From J088 sp003695505 [NCBI: Candidatus Dadabacteria bacterium] (lineage in GTDB: Bacteria; J088), in assembly GCA_003695505.1 (NCBI GenBank), contig RFIY01000331.1:1-14911 (forward strand): DNA of 14,911 nucleotides, written 5' to 3'. Below, piece after piece: positions 1 through 6,623 of the stretch (the first letter of the stretch is position 1; each line of letters starts with the position of its first letter). The notes beneath the pieces are model-generated. The model ran no database searches. It saw nothing but the letters and a program-made list of their open reading frames with translations, and was not told where the DNA came from. The position numbers and the translations under genes were made by a program.

Positions 1-440
1 ATGCTGCGCGCCGCCGGCCCCTCTCCGACCATCAGATCGATCTCGAAATCCTCCAGCGCCGGATAGAGCATTTCCTCTACTGCCGGTCCCATGCGGTGGA
101 TCTCGTCGATAAACAGTACCGTACCCGGCGCCAGCCGCGCCAGGATTGCAGCCAGATCGCGTGGACGTTCCAGAATCGGCCCGCTCGTCTTTTCGAACGG
201 CGCATTCATCTCCGCGGCCACGATTGCCGCGAGTGTCGTCTTGCCCAGACCAGGCGGACCGCACAACAGCAAATGATCCAGCGGCTCACCCCGCTTGACG
301 GCGGCCTGCGTCGCAACGCGCAGGTTATCTACCGTCTGCCGCTGCCCGGTAAACTCATCGAACGACAGGGGTCGGTGGGCACGCTCGAAGCTCTCGGCCT
401 CGTGTTCCCATTCCAGTTCCTGGTCCGGCGGTGTATACAT
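1..440 (-). CDS. ruvB: Holliday junction branch-migration helicase RuvB, 5' part
   Basis: RuvB is the hexameric AAA+ motor that, with RuvA, drives branch migration of Holliday junctions. The first 146 residues are visible and the gene runs off the left edge; the family is about 340 residues. The N-terminal family segment [11 protein letters not shown] (about 23-33) is followed by Walker [10 protein letters not shown] (61-69) and Walker B LFIDEIHR (109-116), then the conserved [15 protein letters not shown] block (125-139). The ATG at 438-440 lies 4 bp after the ruvA stop, with a GGAG about 13 nt upstream inside ruvA. It is the last visible gene of the yebC-ruvC-ruvA-ruvB operon. Identity is secure; only the C-terminal half is unseen. 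Confidence 0.97.
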   Translation of the reverse strand, partial: MYTPPDQELEWEHEAESFERAHRPLSFDEFTGQRQTVDNLRVATQAAVKRGEPLDHLLLCGPPGLGKTTLAAIVAAEMNAPFEKTSGPILERPRDLAAILARLAPGTVLFIDEIHRMGPAVEEMLYPALEDFEIDLMVGEGPAARS

Positions 441-444
441 TGCG

Positions 445-1026
445 TCAGGCCTGCTCCGTCAGTACAAAGCGGATGATCTCTTCGACGTCGCTGTCGGTCA
501 GGCCGCTCTGTATCGCGCGCCTCACCCCTTCCCTGGCCTCGCCTAAAGCATAGCCCAAACCCGCCAACGCCTGCACGGCCGCTTCCATCGGCGACTGTTC
601 CGCAACGGGTCCCGCAGCGGTCGGCACCTGGTCGATCCGGTCGCGCAATTCCACGACGATCAGCTCCGCGGTCCGCTTTCCGATCCCCGGTACAGCCGTC
701 AGCGCACGTACATCCTCATTGACAACCGCTGCGAGAAGCTCCGCAGGGCGAAAGACATCCAGCATGGCGAGTGCCGTCTTTGCACCGACTTTCGGTACCT
801 TTTGCACGAAACGGAACAAATCTCGGGATTCACGATCGAAAAATCCGTACAACTCCCAGCCCTGCTCACGCACAGCCAGGTGTGTCCATACATGCAACCG
901 CTCGCCAACGACCGCCTTGCCACGAACCTGCCCTGGCACCGCAACTTCGTACCCAACCTCGCCGCACAACAACGTCAACGACGTTTCACCCACGGCAAGC
1001 ACGGTTCCCTGAAGATAGCCGATCAC
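445..1026 (-). CDS. ruvA: Holliday junction DNA-binding protein RuvA
   Basis: RuvA is the tetrameric protein that binds four-way junctions and loads RuvB. The 193-residue product starts MIGYLQGTV, the usual OB-fold opening of the family, then has two helix-hairpin-helix segments (about residues 70-125, including [13 protein letters not shown]) and a C-terminal RuvB-interacting domain rich in LAGLGY-type residues. An in-frame ATG at 1033-1035 would add MEP, but a GGGAGG directly abuts that ATG. The GTG at 1024-1026 sits 9 nt after GGGAGG, gives the canonical N-terminus, and overlaps the ruvC stop as GTGA, so I chose GTG. The first hairpin reads [14 protein letters not shown] where most homologues have a GVGPK-type loop; this is a mild divergence. 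Confidence 0.95.
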   Translation of the reverse strand: MIGYLQGTVLAVGETSLTLLCGEVGYEVAVPGQVRGKAVVGERLHVWTHLAVREQGWELYGFFDRESRDLFRFVQKVPKVGAKTALAMLDVFRPAELLAAVVNEDVRALTAVPGIGKRTAELIVVELRDRIDQVPTAAGPVAEQSPMEAAVQALAGLGYALGEAREGVRRAIQSGLTDSDVEEIIRFVLTEQA

Positions 1027-1520
1027 CGGCTCCATCCTCCCGCACGGTCGAGCACCGCACCGATCAACGCATGCGTCATGGCCACGGCGAGTGCATCCGC
1101 CGCGTCTTCTGGTGGCTGTTCCGGAAGATCGAGCTGCATCCGCACCATCGAGCGAACTTCATCCTTTCCGGCCCGGCCATGTCCGGCGACAGTCTGTTTG
1201 ATTCTCGCGGGTGCGTAGCTGCGAGCCTCGAGCTGTCGTCGTCCCACCGTCGCCAGCGCAACACCTCGCGCATGTCCGAGCAATAGCGCACTGCGCACGT
1301 TGCGCCGAACAAAAATATCCTCGATGGCGACAATCTCCGGTTTCCAGGTCTCGATCACTGCGTCAAGCTCGTCCTGTAACGACAACAGCCGCTCGACGAG
1401 TTCGGATCCACGTAGTGAAATCTGTTTCCACGTCACCGCCCGGATCTTCTGCACGCTGGCATAGTCGATGACGCCGATGCCGATCTTTCTCGATCCGGGG
1501 TCGATGCCCAGTACCCGCAT
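1023..1520 (-). CDS. ruvC: crossover junction endodeoxyribonuclease RuvC
   Basis: RuvC is the dimeric Mg2+-dependent resolvase that nicks Holliday junctions bound by RuvAB. The 165-residue protein (E. coli RuvC is 173) opens MRVLGIDPGS. The four catalytic acidic positions are visible: Asp7, Glu67 in VAIEDIF, and Asp139 and Asp142 in PPEDAADALAVAMTH. The reading frame stays open upstream to 1568, but that extension overlaps yebC and lies before the conserved N-terminus. The ATG at 1518-1520 shares one base with the yebC stop (TGATG) and is preceded by GGAAG at a spacing of about 7, so the start is well supported. The 3' end overlaps ruvA by 4 nt, implying translational coupling through yebC-ruvC-ruvA. 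Confidence 0.97.
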   Translation of the reverse strand: MRVLGIDPGSRKIGIGVIDYASVQKIRAVTWKQISLRGSELVERLLSLQDELDAVIETWKPEIVAIEDIFVRRNVRSALLLGHARGVALATVGRRQLEARSYAPARIKQTVAGHGRAGKDEVRSMVRMQLDLPEQPPEDAADALAVAMTHALIGAVLDRAGGWSR

Positions 1521-2278
1521 CACATCGCTTCCGCGATTCGCTCGAGCTCCTCGTCGTCGATCGCGCAATTGTCGTACACTTCCTGAACGTCGTCCAGGTT
1601 CTCCACCGCATCGAGGAACCGGATCACCTGTTGCGCCTCTTTCCCGCTCACCTCGATCTCATTGCTCGCCTCGTACCGCAACCCCGCGTCGACCACCTCC
1701 GCGCCTGCATCGATGACCTTCTGCCGTACCGCACCGAGATCGCTGTCTGCGGTGACCAGTTCCCACGTTCCGTCCTCTTCTCCGGGACGCACGTCTTCGG
1801 CGCCGGCCTCGATCGCCAGCTCCGTCATCGCATCTTCGTCGCGATCATCTCGAACCGTGATCACACCGACGCGGTTGAAGTTCCATGCCACGGATCCACT
1901 TTCGCCAAGTGATCCGCCTGCCTTGCTGAAGGCATGCCGAAGCTCACTGACCGTTCGATTTCGATTGTCTGTCAGACAGTAGACCATCACCGCGACACCG
2001 GCCGGTCCGTAGCCTTCGTACCAGATCTCTTCGATCTCCTGGCCGTCGAGCAACCCGGCGCCCCGCTTGATGGCGCGCTGGATATTCTCATTGGGCATAT
2101 TCTCGGCCATCGCACGATCGACGGCCTGCCGAAGTGCCGCGTTGTACTGTGGATCCGGCCCGCCCTCGCGGGCTGCAACCTGAATCTCACGCCCGAGGCG
2201 CGTGAAGACCTTTCCCTTCTTCTTGTCTTCTTTCGCCTTCTTGTGCTTGATCTTGCTCCACTTGTTGTGGCCAGCCAT
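1520..2278 (-). CDS. yebC: YebC/PmpR (TACO1) family protein
   Basis: The protein is 252 residues, the usual family length, and begins with the diagnostic MAGHNKWSKIKHKKAKEDKK. The central motif YEGYGPAGVAVMV and the segment LTDNRNRTVSELRHAFSKAG are also typical. Members have been described as transcription regulators (PmpR) and, more recently, as ribosome-associated factors helping translation of difficult stretches; which applies here cannot be told from sequence. The ATG is preceded by GGGAG at about 9 nt. It is the first gene of the yebC-ruvC-ruvA-ruvB operon and is divergent from dnaA. The yebC-ruvCAB association is common in bacteria, but placing it beside dnaA is less usual. Confidence 0.95.
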   Translation of the reverse strand: MAGHNKWSKIKHKKAKEDKKKGKVFTRLGREIQVAAREGGPDPQYNAALRQAVDRAMAENMPNENIQRAIKRGAGLLDGQEIEEIWYEGYGPAGVAVMVYCLTDNRNRTVSELRHAFSKAGGSLGESGSVAWNFNRVGVITVRDDRDEDAMTELAIEAGAEDVRPGEEDGTWELVTADSDLGAVRQKVIDAGAEVVDAGLRYEASNEIEVSGKEAQQVIRFLDAVENLDDVQEVYDNCAIDDEELERIAEAM

Positions 2279-2343
2279 TGCTCTTTTCTCCCGCGGACAT
2301 GTCGCAGACAGAGCCCAAAAATCCGGGCTGCTAAGGTGCTACC

Positions 2344-2352
2344 ATCGTATCA
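2344..2352 (-). promoter_or_regulatory. possible extended -10 element for the yebC-ruvCAB operon
   Basis: On the minus strand the sequence reads TGATACGAT, an extended -10 (TGn followed by TACGAT). No good -35 is present at 17 bp (TGGGAA). Transcription from here would start about 60 nt before the yebC ATG. This is pattern-based inference only. Confidence 0.3.
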
Positions 2353-2386
2353 CTTTTTTCGACCCATTCCCAGACACCGATCGCCG

Positions 2387-2415
2387 TTGAAGCATTCGCG
2401 TATTTTGACTATCAT
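2387..2415 (+). promoter_or_regulatory. sigma-70-like promoter for dnaA
   Basis: A TTGAAG hexamer (2387-2392) is followed, after exactly 17 bp, by TATCAT (2410-2415). The two hexamers have two and one mismatches to the consensus. A transcript starting near 2422 would place the DnaA-box palindrome at roughly +28 to +48, a position suited to autorepression. It lies in the divergent yebC/dnaA region. Confidence 0.55.
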
Positions 2416-2449
2416 ATCGCCTCACGACCTGCGGTTGATGCGCTCACAC

Positions 2450-2469
2450 TTTTCCACAATTGTGGAAAA
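2450..2469. promoter_or_regulatory. palindromic pair of inverted DnaA boxes upstream of dnaA
   Basis: The sequence is a perfect 20-bp palindrome. Its left arm contains TTTTCCACA (2450-2458) and its right arm the reverse complement TGTGGAAAA (2461-2469). Each 9-mer differs from the consensus DnaA box TTATCCACA at one base. It sits between the predicted dnaA promoter and the dnaA coding start. Known DnaA biology makes this a likely autoregulatory operator and possibly the upstream arm of oriC. Confidence 0.75.
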
Positions 2470-2527
2470 CTCTGGGGAAATCGCGGGCCTGAAGGATGAT
2501 CGACAACCCTCCAGTCAGACAGTGAAC

Positions 2528-3880
2528 GTGACCGATTCCGCGCAACCACAACTCTGGAATTCTCTGCTGAGCCACCTTGAAGAGGCCCTGCAACCAGAAG
2601 AATACGCGCTCTGGATTCAACCTCTTCAACCGGTCCAGGTCACGGCCAAGGAAATTGTCGCTGGTGTACCGAACCGTTTCTTCGAACAGTGGATTCGCGA
2701 CAACTTCTCTGGTCTGTTCCAGCGGGCCGAACAGGAGTTCGGCGTACCGATCCGGTTCGAGACGTTGCCCGAAGCTGTCACGACCCCGAGCACCACGACC
2801 GGGCCGGCACCGGCGACGGATCCCGTGCCGACGGCTACGGCCAGCAGCCTCCATCCGGATCTCAACTTTCGCTATACCTTTGAGGCATTCGTACCCGGGA
2901 GCTCAAATCAGTTCGCGCATGCGTCCTGCCTCGCCGTCAGCGAACATCCCGGCGCTCGCTATAATCCCCTGTTCCTGTACGGCGGCGTCGGCCTTGGCAA
3001 GACCCACCTGCTGCACGCTACCGGTCACGCCATTTTTTCCGCAAACAACAATGTACGCGTTCTTTACCTGAGTTCCGAGCAGTTCATGAATGAGGTCGTC
3101 AACGCGATCCGCTTCGAGCGAATCGATGAGCTGCGCCACCGCTTTCGCAACCAGTGCGACCTGTTATTGATCGATGACATTCAGTTTCTGTCCGGAAAAG
3201 AACGGACGCAAATCGAATTTTTCCATATCTTCAATGCCCTCTATGAACGTGGCAAACAGATCGTCCTGACCAGCGATTGCGTTCCGCGAGAGATTCCCGC
3301 GCTGGAAGAACGCCTGCGTAGTCGCTTCGAGTGCGGCCTGATCGCCGACATCCAGCCGCCCGAGTTCGAGCATCGCCTGGCGATCCTGCGCAAGAAGGCA
3401 GCCGATCTCGGTTTGCGGATACCCGACGACGTATTGACGTTTCTCGCCACTTATATTCAGTCGAACGTCCGCGAACTCGAAGGCGCACTGACACGTCTGT
3501 CCGCCAAAGCGAGCTTCGAAGGACGTCCGGTCGATGTCGATTTTGCCCGTCGTGTTCTCGGCGACCTGATCGAACTGACGACCCCCGGGGTCAGCGCCGA
3601 CCGTATCCTCAAGGTCGTCGCCGAACTACATCACCTGCGCGTCTCCGACCTTCGTGGCCGCAGCCGCAAGAAAAACATCGCGCGGCCCCGGCAAATCGCG
3701 ATGTATCTCTGCAGGCAGCTTACAGACCTTTCGCTCCCGGAAATCGGGCAGCGATTTGGCGGCAAGGATCACACGACAGTCCTGCACAGTGTTCGCAAAA
3801 TCGAGCAACTCCGTCAGGAAGATCCTGAGCTCGACACCCTCATCCAGGGTTTATCGCGCACCCTCGGTCGTCCTTCCTGA
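2528..3880 (+). CDS. dnaA: chromosomal replication initiator protein DnaA
   Basis: DnaA is the AAA+ initiator that binds DnaA boxes and melts oriC. With the GTG at 2528 the protein is 450 residues. Domain I (1-80) carries the LW...WIQPLQ...PNRFFEQWI pattern. A Thr/Pro-rich linker follows (about 84-107), then domain III from LNFRYTFEAFVPG. Walker A is GGVGLGKTH (152-160) and Walker B LLLIDDIQF (212-220). Domain IV has RGRSRKKNIARPRQIAMYL and the signature GGKDHTTVLHSVRKI (411-425), which contacts the box. The start is uncertain. GTG 2522, GTG 2528 and ATG 2438 are all in frame and none has a well-spaced Shine-Dalgarno; an AAGGA at 2492-2496 is too far from the GTGs. ATG 2438 would place the operator palindrome inside the gene, so I favour a GTG. 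Confidence 0.96.
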   Translation: MTDSAQPQLWNSLLSHLEEALQPEEYALWIQPLQPVQVTAKEIVAGVPNRFFEQWIRDNFSGLFQRAEQEFGVPIRFETLPEAVTTPSTTTGPAPATDPVPTATASSLHPDLNFRYTFEAFVPGSSNQFAHASCLAVSEHPGARYNPLFLYGGVGLGKTHLLHATGHAIFSANNNVRVLYLSSEQFMNEVVNAIRFERIDELRHRFRNQCDLLLIDDIQFLSGKERTQIEFFHIFNALYERGKQIVLTSDCVPREIPALEERLRSRFECGLIADIQPPEFEHRLAILRKKAADLGLRIPDDVLTFLATYIQSNVRELEGALTRLSAKASFEGRPVDVDFARRVLGDLIELTTPGVSADRILKVVAELHHLRVSDLRGRSRKKNIARPRQIAMYLCRQLTDLSLPEIGQRFGGKDHTTVLHSVRKIEQLRQEDPELDTLIQGLSRTLGRPS

Positions 3881-4105
3881 TCCCTTCCCCAACCCCGCTC
3901 CATCCGGGCAACATCCGCCTTGCTCGATCGTCGACCTGTCCATCACCGCCTCCGTGCACCCGCCGCAGGCTGTCAACAACCCGTGGAAAACCTGCTGAAG
4001 ACGCCACCGTTTTTCCACCCACCGAAACACTTCCACACAGGTCCGCCTGGCACCATCCTTATGCCTGCGGAAAACCAGCGAATGTGTCCGCAGCTTTTCC
4101 AAGTA

Positions 4106-4114
4106 CTATCCACA
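4106..4114 (+). promoter_or_regulatory. DnaA box (CTATCCACA)
   Basis: This 9-mer has one mismatch, at the first position, to TTATCCACA. It directly borders the AT-rich segment beginning near 4115, as expected of a box that anchors DnaA next to an unwinding element. Confidence 0.6.
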
Positions 4115-4170
4115 ACCGGAATTTACAATTTATCCTTATGTCATAACGGCTTAATTGGATTCCGTGTATT

Positions 4171-4179
4171 TTTTCCACA
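4171..4179 (+). promoter_or_regulatory. DnaA box (TTTTCCACA)
   Basis: The 9-mer is identical to each arm of the palindrome upstream of dnaA, which suggests TTTTCCACA is the preferred box in this organism. It lies between two AT-rich stretches (4115-4170 and 4197-4230). Confidence 0.6.
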
Positions 4180-4237
4180 GCCCTTTCTCCGTCACTTCAT
4201 GTTTGATTATATTCCGTTAGAAAAAGATCATGACGAG

Positions 4238-4253
4238 GTACGATTCATCGTAC
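4238..4253. repeat. 16-bp inverted repeat upstream of dnaN
   Basis: GTACGAT and ATCGTAC form perfect 7-bp arms around a 2-bp centre. The repeat lies just downstream of the AT-rich segment and about 48 bp before the TATAAT element. It does not resemble a DnaA box. It could be an operator for dnaN-recF or a site for an origin-binding regulator; the binding protein is unknown. Confidence 0.5.
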
Positions 4254-4300
4254 AGACCTGCCGTTGCCACCCGATTCATGCGTACCTCGGCGTCGATGAC

Positions 4301-4306
4301 TATAAT
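4301..4306 (+). promoter_or_regulatory. possible -10 element (TATAAT) for dnaN-recF
   Basis: A perfect TATAAT hexamer stands about 62 bp before the dnaN ATG. No convincing -35 is seen at 16-18 bp; TTCATG at 4275-4280 is 20 bp away. A separate dnaN promoter would fit the long non-coding gap after dnaA, but the call rests on one hexamer. Confidence 0.4.
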
Positions 4307-4368
4307 GGTTCCAGGCACGCATCGACGTGCACCCTGCATACCATCCCGGCGACCGGAGCGGAACCCCG

Positions 4369-5505
4369 ATGACCTGCCTGTTTGAAGTCGATCGCACAGT
4401 ATTCGAAAAAGCGCTGTTTGGCGTCCAGAATGTTGCGCAAAAACGCACCGCAACACCAATTTTGTCCAATACGCGCATCGATGCCGAAACGGGCCGTCTG
4501 CGGCTCTATGCAACCGATTACGACGTTGGCATCACCCAGTGGATCGACGCTGACGTGCAGAATGTCGGCAGTGCGGCGCTCCCGGCGCGCATGCTCTACG
4601 AAATCGTCAAGCGTGGCACTGGGGATCTCGTGCGCATCGAAGTCGACGATCAGCATCAGGCCGTCATTCAGACCGGACCGCGCGCACGCTACAAACTCGT
4701 CGGCATGGAACCGGCTGATTTTCCGGAACCGCCGCCGGTCACCACATCGGCGCGCCTCGAACTCGATCGTGAACTGTTCCGTCTGTGGATTCGCAAGACC
4801 TTGTTTGCCGCCGGTACCGACGACAGCCGGGCCGCGCTGGCCGGGGTCTTTGTCGAACCGTCGGAGCAGGATGACCTTCGACTGGTCGCGACCGATACGC
4901 ACCGGCTGGCAATGGTTGAATTGCCGGGGATCGAGGGCGCGAGCGCGCTACCTGCGGAGGGTGTGATTCTGCCGCGCAAGGCGCTCGGCGAACTGCTGGC
5001 GATCTCGGAAGGCGATGGCACGATCGAACTTGGTGTTCAGGTTCAGGAAGGTGGACAGCAGCAGTACATCCAGGCGCGCTGGGATCAGACCGAGCTACTG
5101 TTCAGGACGGTCGACGGTCGCTTTCCGAGCTACCGGGCGGTCATTCCCGAGGAGACACGTCAGACGGCCGTGATCGATCGGAGCGATTTCATTGCTGCGA
5201 TCGAGCGTGTCAGTCTCGTGATTACCGAGCGGTTTCGTGCCGTGTCCTTGCGTTTTTCAGCGGATACGCTGACGGTGCAGGCACGAAATCCCGAGATGGG
5301 GGAAGGCGAAGAGCAGCTCGACTGCTCGTTCGACGGTGAGGATGGGTTCGAAGTCGGCTTCAATGCACAGTATCTGCAAGATGCGCTCAATCAGATCACG
5401 ACGGATCGCATCGAGCTGCGCATGATCGATGATATTTCACCGACACTGATTTTTGGTGAAGCCGATGAGACGTACCTGAACGTCATCATGCCGATGCGTC
5501 TCTGA
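4369..5505 (+). CDS. dnaN: DNA polymerase III beta subunit (sliding clamp)
   Basis: DnaN is the ring-shaped dimeric clamp that tethers polymerase III and other partners to DNA. The 378-residue protein opens MTCLFEVDRTVFEKAL, typical of the family. It shows the three-domain clamp pattern: LYATDYDVGI and PARMLYEIVKR in domain 1, LVATDTHRLAMVELP in domain 2, and a domain 3 ending in the canonical hydrophobic tail VIMPMRL. Length is close to the usual 366-380. The ATG at 4369 has GGAG 10 nt upstream; an in-frame ATG at 4327 would add 14 residues not expected in the family. recF follows immediately, so the two are probably cotranscribed. Confidence 0.97.
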   Translation: MTCLFEVDRTVFEKALFGVQNVAQKRTATPILSNTRIDAETGRLRLYATDYDVGITQWIDADVQNVGSAALPARMLYEIVKRGTGDLVRIEVDDQHQAVIQTGPRARYKLVGMEPADFPEPPPVTTSARLELDRELFRLWIRKTLFAAGTDDSRAALAGVFVEPSEQDDLRLVATDTHRLAMVELPGIEGASALPAEGVILPRKALGELLAISEGDGTIELGVQVQEGGQQQYIQARWDQTELLFRTVDGRFPSYRAVIPEETRQTAVIDRSDFIAAIERVSLVITERFRAVSLRFSADTLTVQARNPEMGEGEEQLDCSFDGEDGFEVGFNAQYLQDALNQITTDRIELRMIDDISPTLIFGEADETYLNVIMPMRL

Positions 5506-5513
5506 GGTCTCAA

Positions 5514-6620
5514 CTGACTGCGTCAACCGAGGCTGATTTTCCCGTTCTGCGCCCGGCCGTCTCGGCCGATCATCCACCGCGGATCACCGCACTGTCGTTG
5601 CATGGCTTTCGCAACTACCGGGAACCATTTGCGGCCGCATTTGAGCAGCGTATCACTGCAATCGTCGGCCTGAACGGGCGGGGAAAAACGAACCTGATCG
5701 AAGCGATCTATCTGCTTTGCCGTCTGCGGGGGTTTCGCGACGAGAGTCCGGGACGATTGCGTACCTGGGATACGCCGTCCGGCGTTGTCGCCGGTGTGTT
5801 CTCTGACTTCGATCGAGAGGTCGTCATCGGTAGCAATGGACTTGCGTTGAAACAGGATGGCGATCGCGTGCAGGATCGCCGGTCCTGGGTCCGTCAGACG
5901 CCAATTTTTGGTTATCGACCCGATGATGACCTCTTTTTTCACGTCGAACCTGAACAGCGAAGACGCTACCTCGACTGGCTCGCGGCGATGTGCTTTGCGG
6001 ACTATATTCCGACTGCAGCCGCATATCGCAGAGCGCTGCAGCAGCGCAACGCGGCGCTGCGTCAGCGGCTCTCCCGCGTCGAGCGTGAGGTCTGGGATGC
6101 TCAACTGGTCGAGGCCGGATACCGTATTCATTGCGCGCGCAAGGCCGCGGCCGCGCATCTCGGACCCGTATATGCGCAACTGTGGGAAGCGCTGGAGCGC
6201 CCCCCCGCCGAGGTCGTCTATCGATCCAATCTTCCCGAGACGGCAGAAGCGTACGCCGATGCATTGCGGGAGGCTGAGACGGCTGACCTGGAGCGGGGCT
6301 GGACATCGATCGGCGTTCATCGCGATGATCTGGTCGTCTACCGAGAAGGCCGACCTGTTCGTCAGAGCGCCAGTCAGGGGTACCGTAAGCTCACCATCAT
6401 CCTGCTGTCTCTGGCGTGTGCGCTCTGTTTGCCCGGCGCGATGTTTTATATCGACGATCTCGAAGGTGAGCTCGACGACGAGAATGAATCGCGTCTGTTT
6501 TCATTACTCCTGGGGTCGCGGACCCGCCACCTGCAGATGTTTTTTTCGGCCGTACGGACACCCGACGTGTTGTCGCGCCATGACGCCGGGCCGGACATCA
6601 ACTGGATCCGGCTCGCGTGA
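5514..6620 (+). CDS. recF: DNA replication and repair protein RecF (probable CTG start)
   Basis: RecF is an SMC-like ATPase that helps RecOR load RecA at gaps. Walker A is GLNGRGKTN (52-60), a central LQQRNAALRQ matches the family, and near the C-terminus are GVHRDDL, an ABC-type signature SASQGYRK and Walker B FYIDDLEGELDDE. The signature and much of the middle are divergent. No ATG or GTG lies in frame after the upstream stop at 5466. The only standard start, TTG 5598, would remove the first conserved strand ITALSLHGFRNY. The CTG at 5514 lies 6 nt after GAGG (5504-5507, overlapping the dnaN stop) and yields 368 residues, the normal size, so I chose it. A start at TTG 5598 giving 340 residues is the alternative. 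Confidence 0.85.
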   Translation: MTASTEADFPVLRPAVSADHPPRITALSLHGFRNYREPFAAAFEQRITAIVGLNGRGKTNLIEAIYLLCRLRGFRDESPGRLRTWDTPSGVVAGVFSDFDREVVIGSNGLALKQDGDRVQDRRSWVRQTPIFGYRPDDDLFFHVEPEQRRRYLDWLAAMCFADYIPTAAAYRRALQQRNAALRQRLSRVEREVWDAQLVEAGYRIHCARKAAAAHLGPVYAQLWEALERPPAEVVYRSNLPETAEAYADALREAETADLERGWTSIGVHRDDLVVYREGRPVRQSASQGYRKLTIILLSLACALCLPGAMFYIDDLEGELDDENESRLFSLLLGSRTRHLQMFFSAVRTPDVLSRHDAGPDINWIRLA

Positions 6621-6623
6621 CCG

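Larger units (their letters stand above)
3881..4368. other. dnaA-dnaN intergenic region, candidate replication origin (oriC)
   Basis: This 488-bp stretch has no convincing gene. It contains several DnaA-box-like 9-mers: CGTGGAAAA (3982-3990, reverse), TTTTCCACC (4011-4019), TGCGGAAAA (4066-4074, reverse), CTATCCACA (4106-4114) and TTTTCCACA (4171-4179), plus a weaker ACTTCCACA (4029-4037). Unlike the GC-rich surroundings, 4115-4172 and 4197-4230 are strongly AT-rich and could act as unwinding elements. The start of the region up to about 3970 is GC-rich and featureless. Location between dnaA and dnaN, box clustering and AT-rich flanks together support oriC; no strand-skew calculation was possible. 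Confidence 0.7.

Noticed and set aside
2312-2329. AGCCC...GGGCT hairpin in the yebC/dnaA gap as a terminator
   Set aside because: The stem has only 5 bp, there is no T-tract after it, and no gene ends there.
1934-2527. Upstream extension of the dnaA frame to a 648-residue protein
   Set aside because: The extension runs antisense through yebC and across the promoter and operator, and is unlike any DnaA N-terminus.
4130-4139. TTATCCTTA as another DnaA box
   Set aside because: It loses the CACA end that DnaA reads, so it is better seen as part of the AT-rich segment.
3920-4372. 150-codon plus-strand frame in the dnaA-dnaN gap
   Set aside because: The translation is low-complexity and motif-free, passes through the DnaA boxes and AT-rich segments, and lacks a ribosome-binding site.
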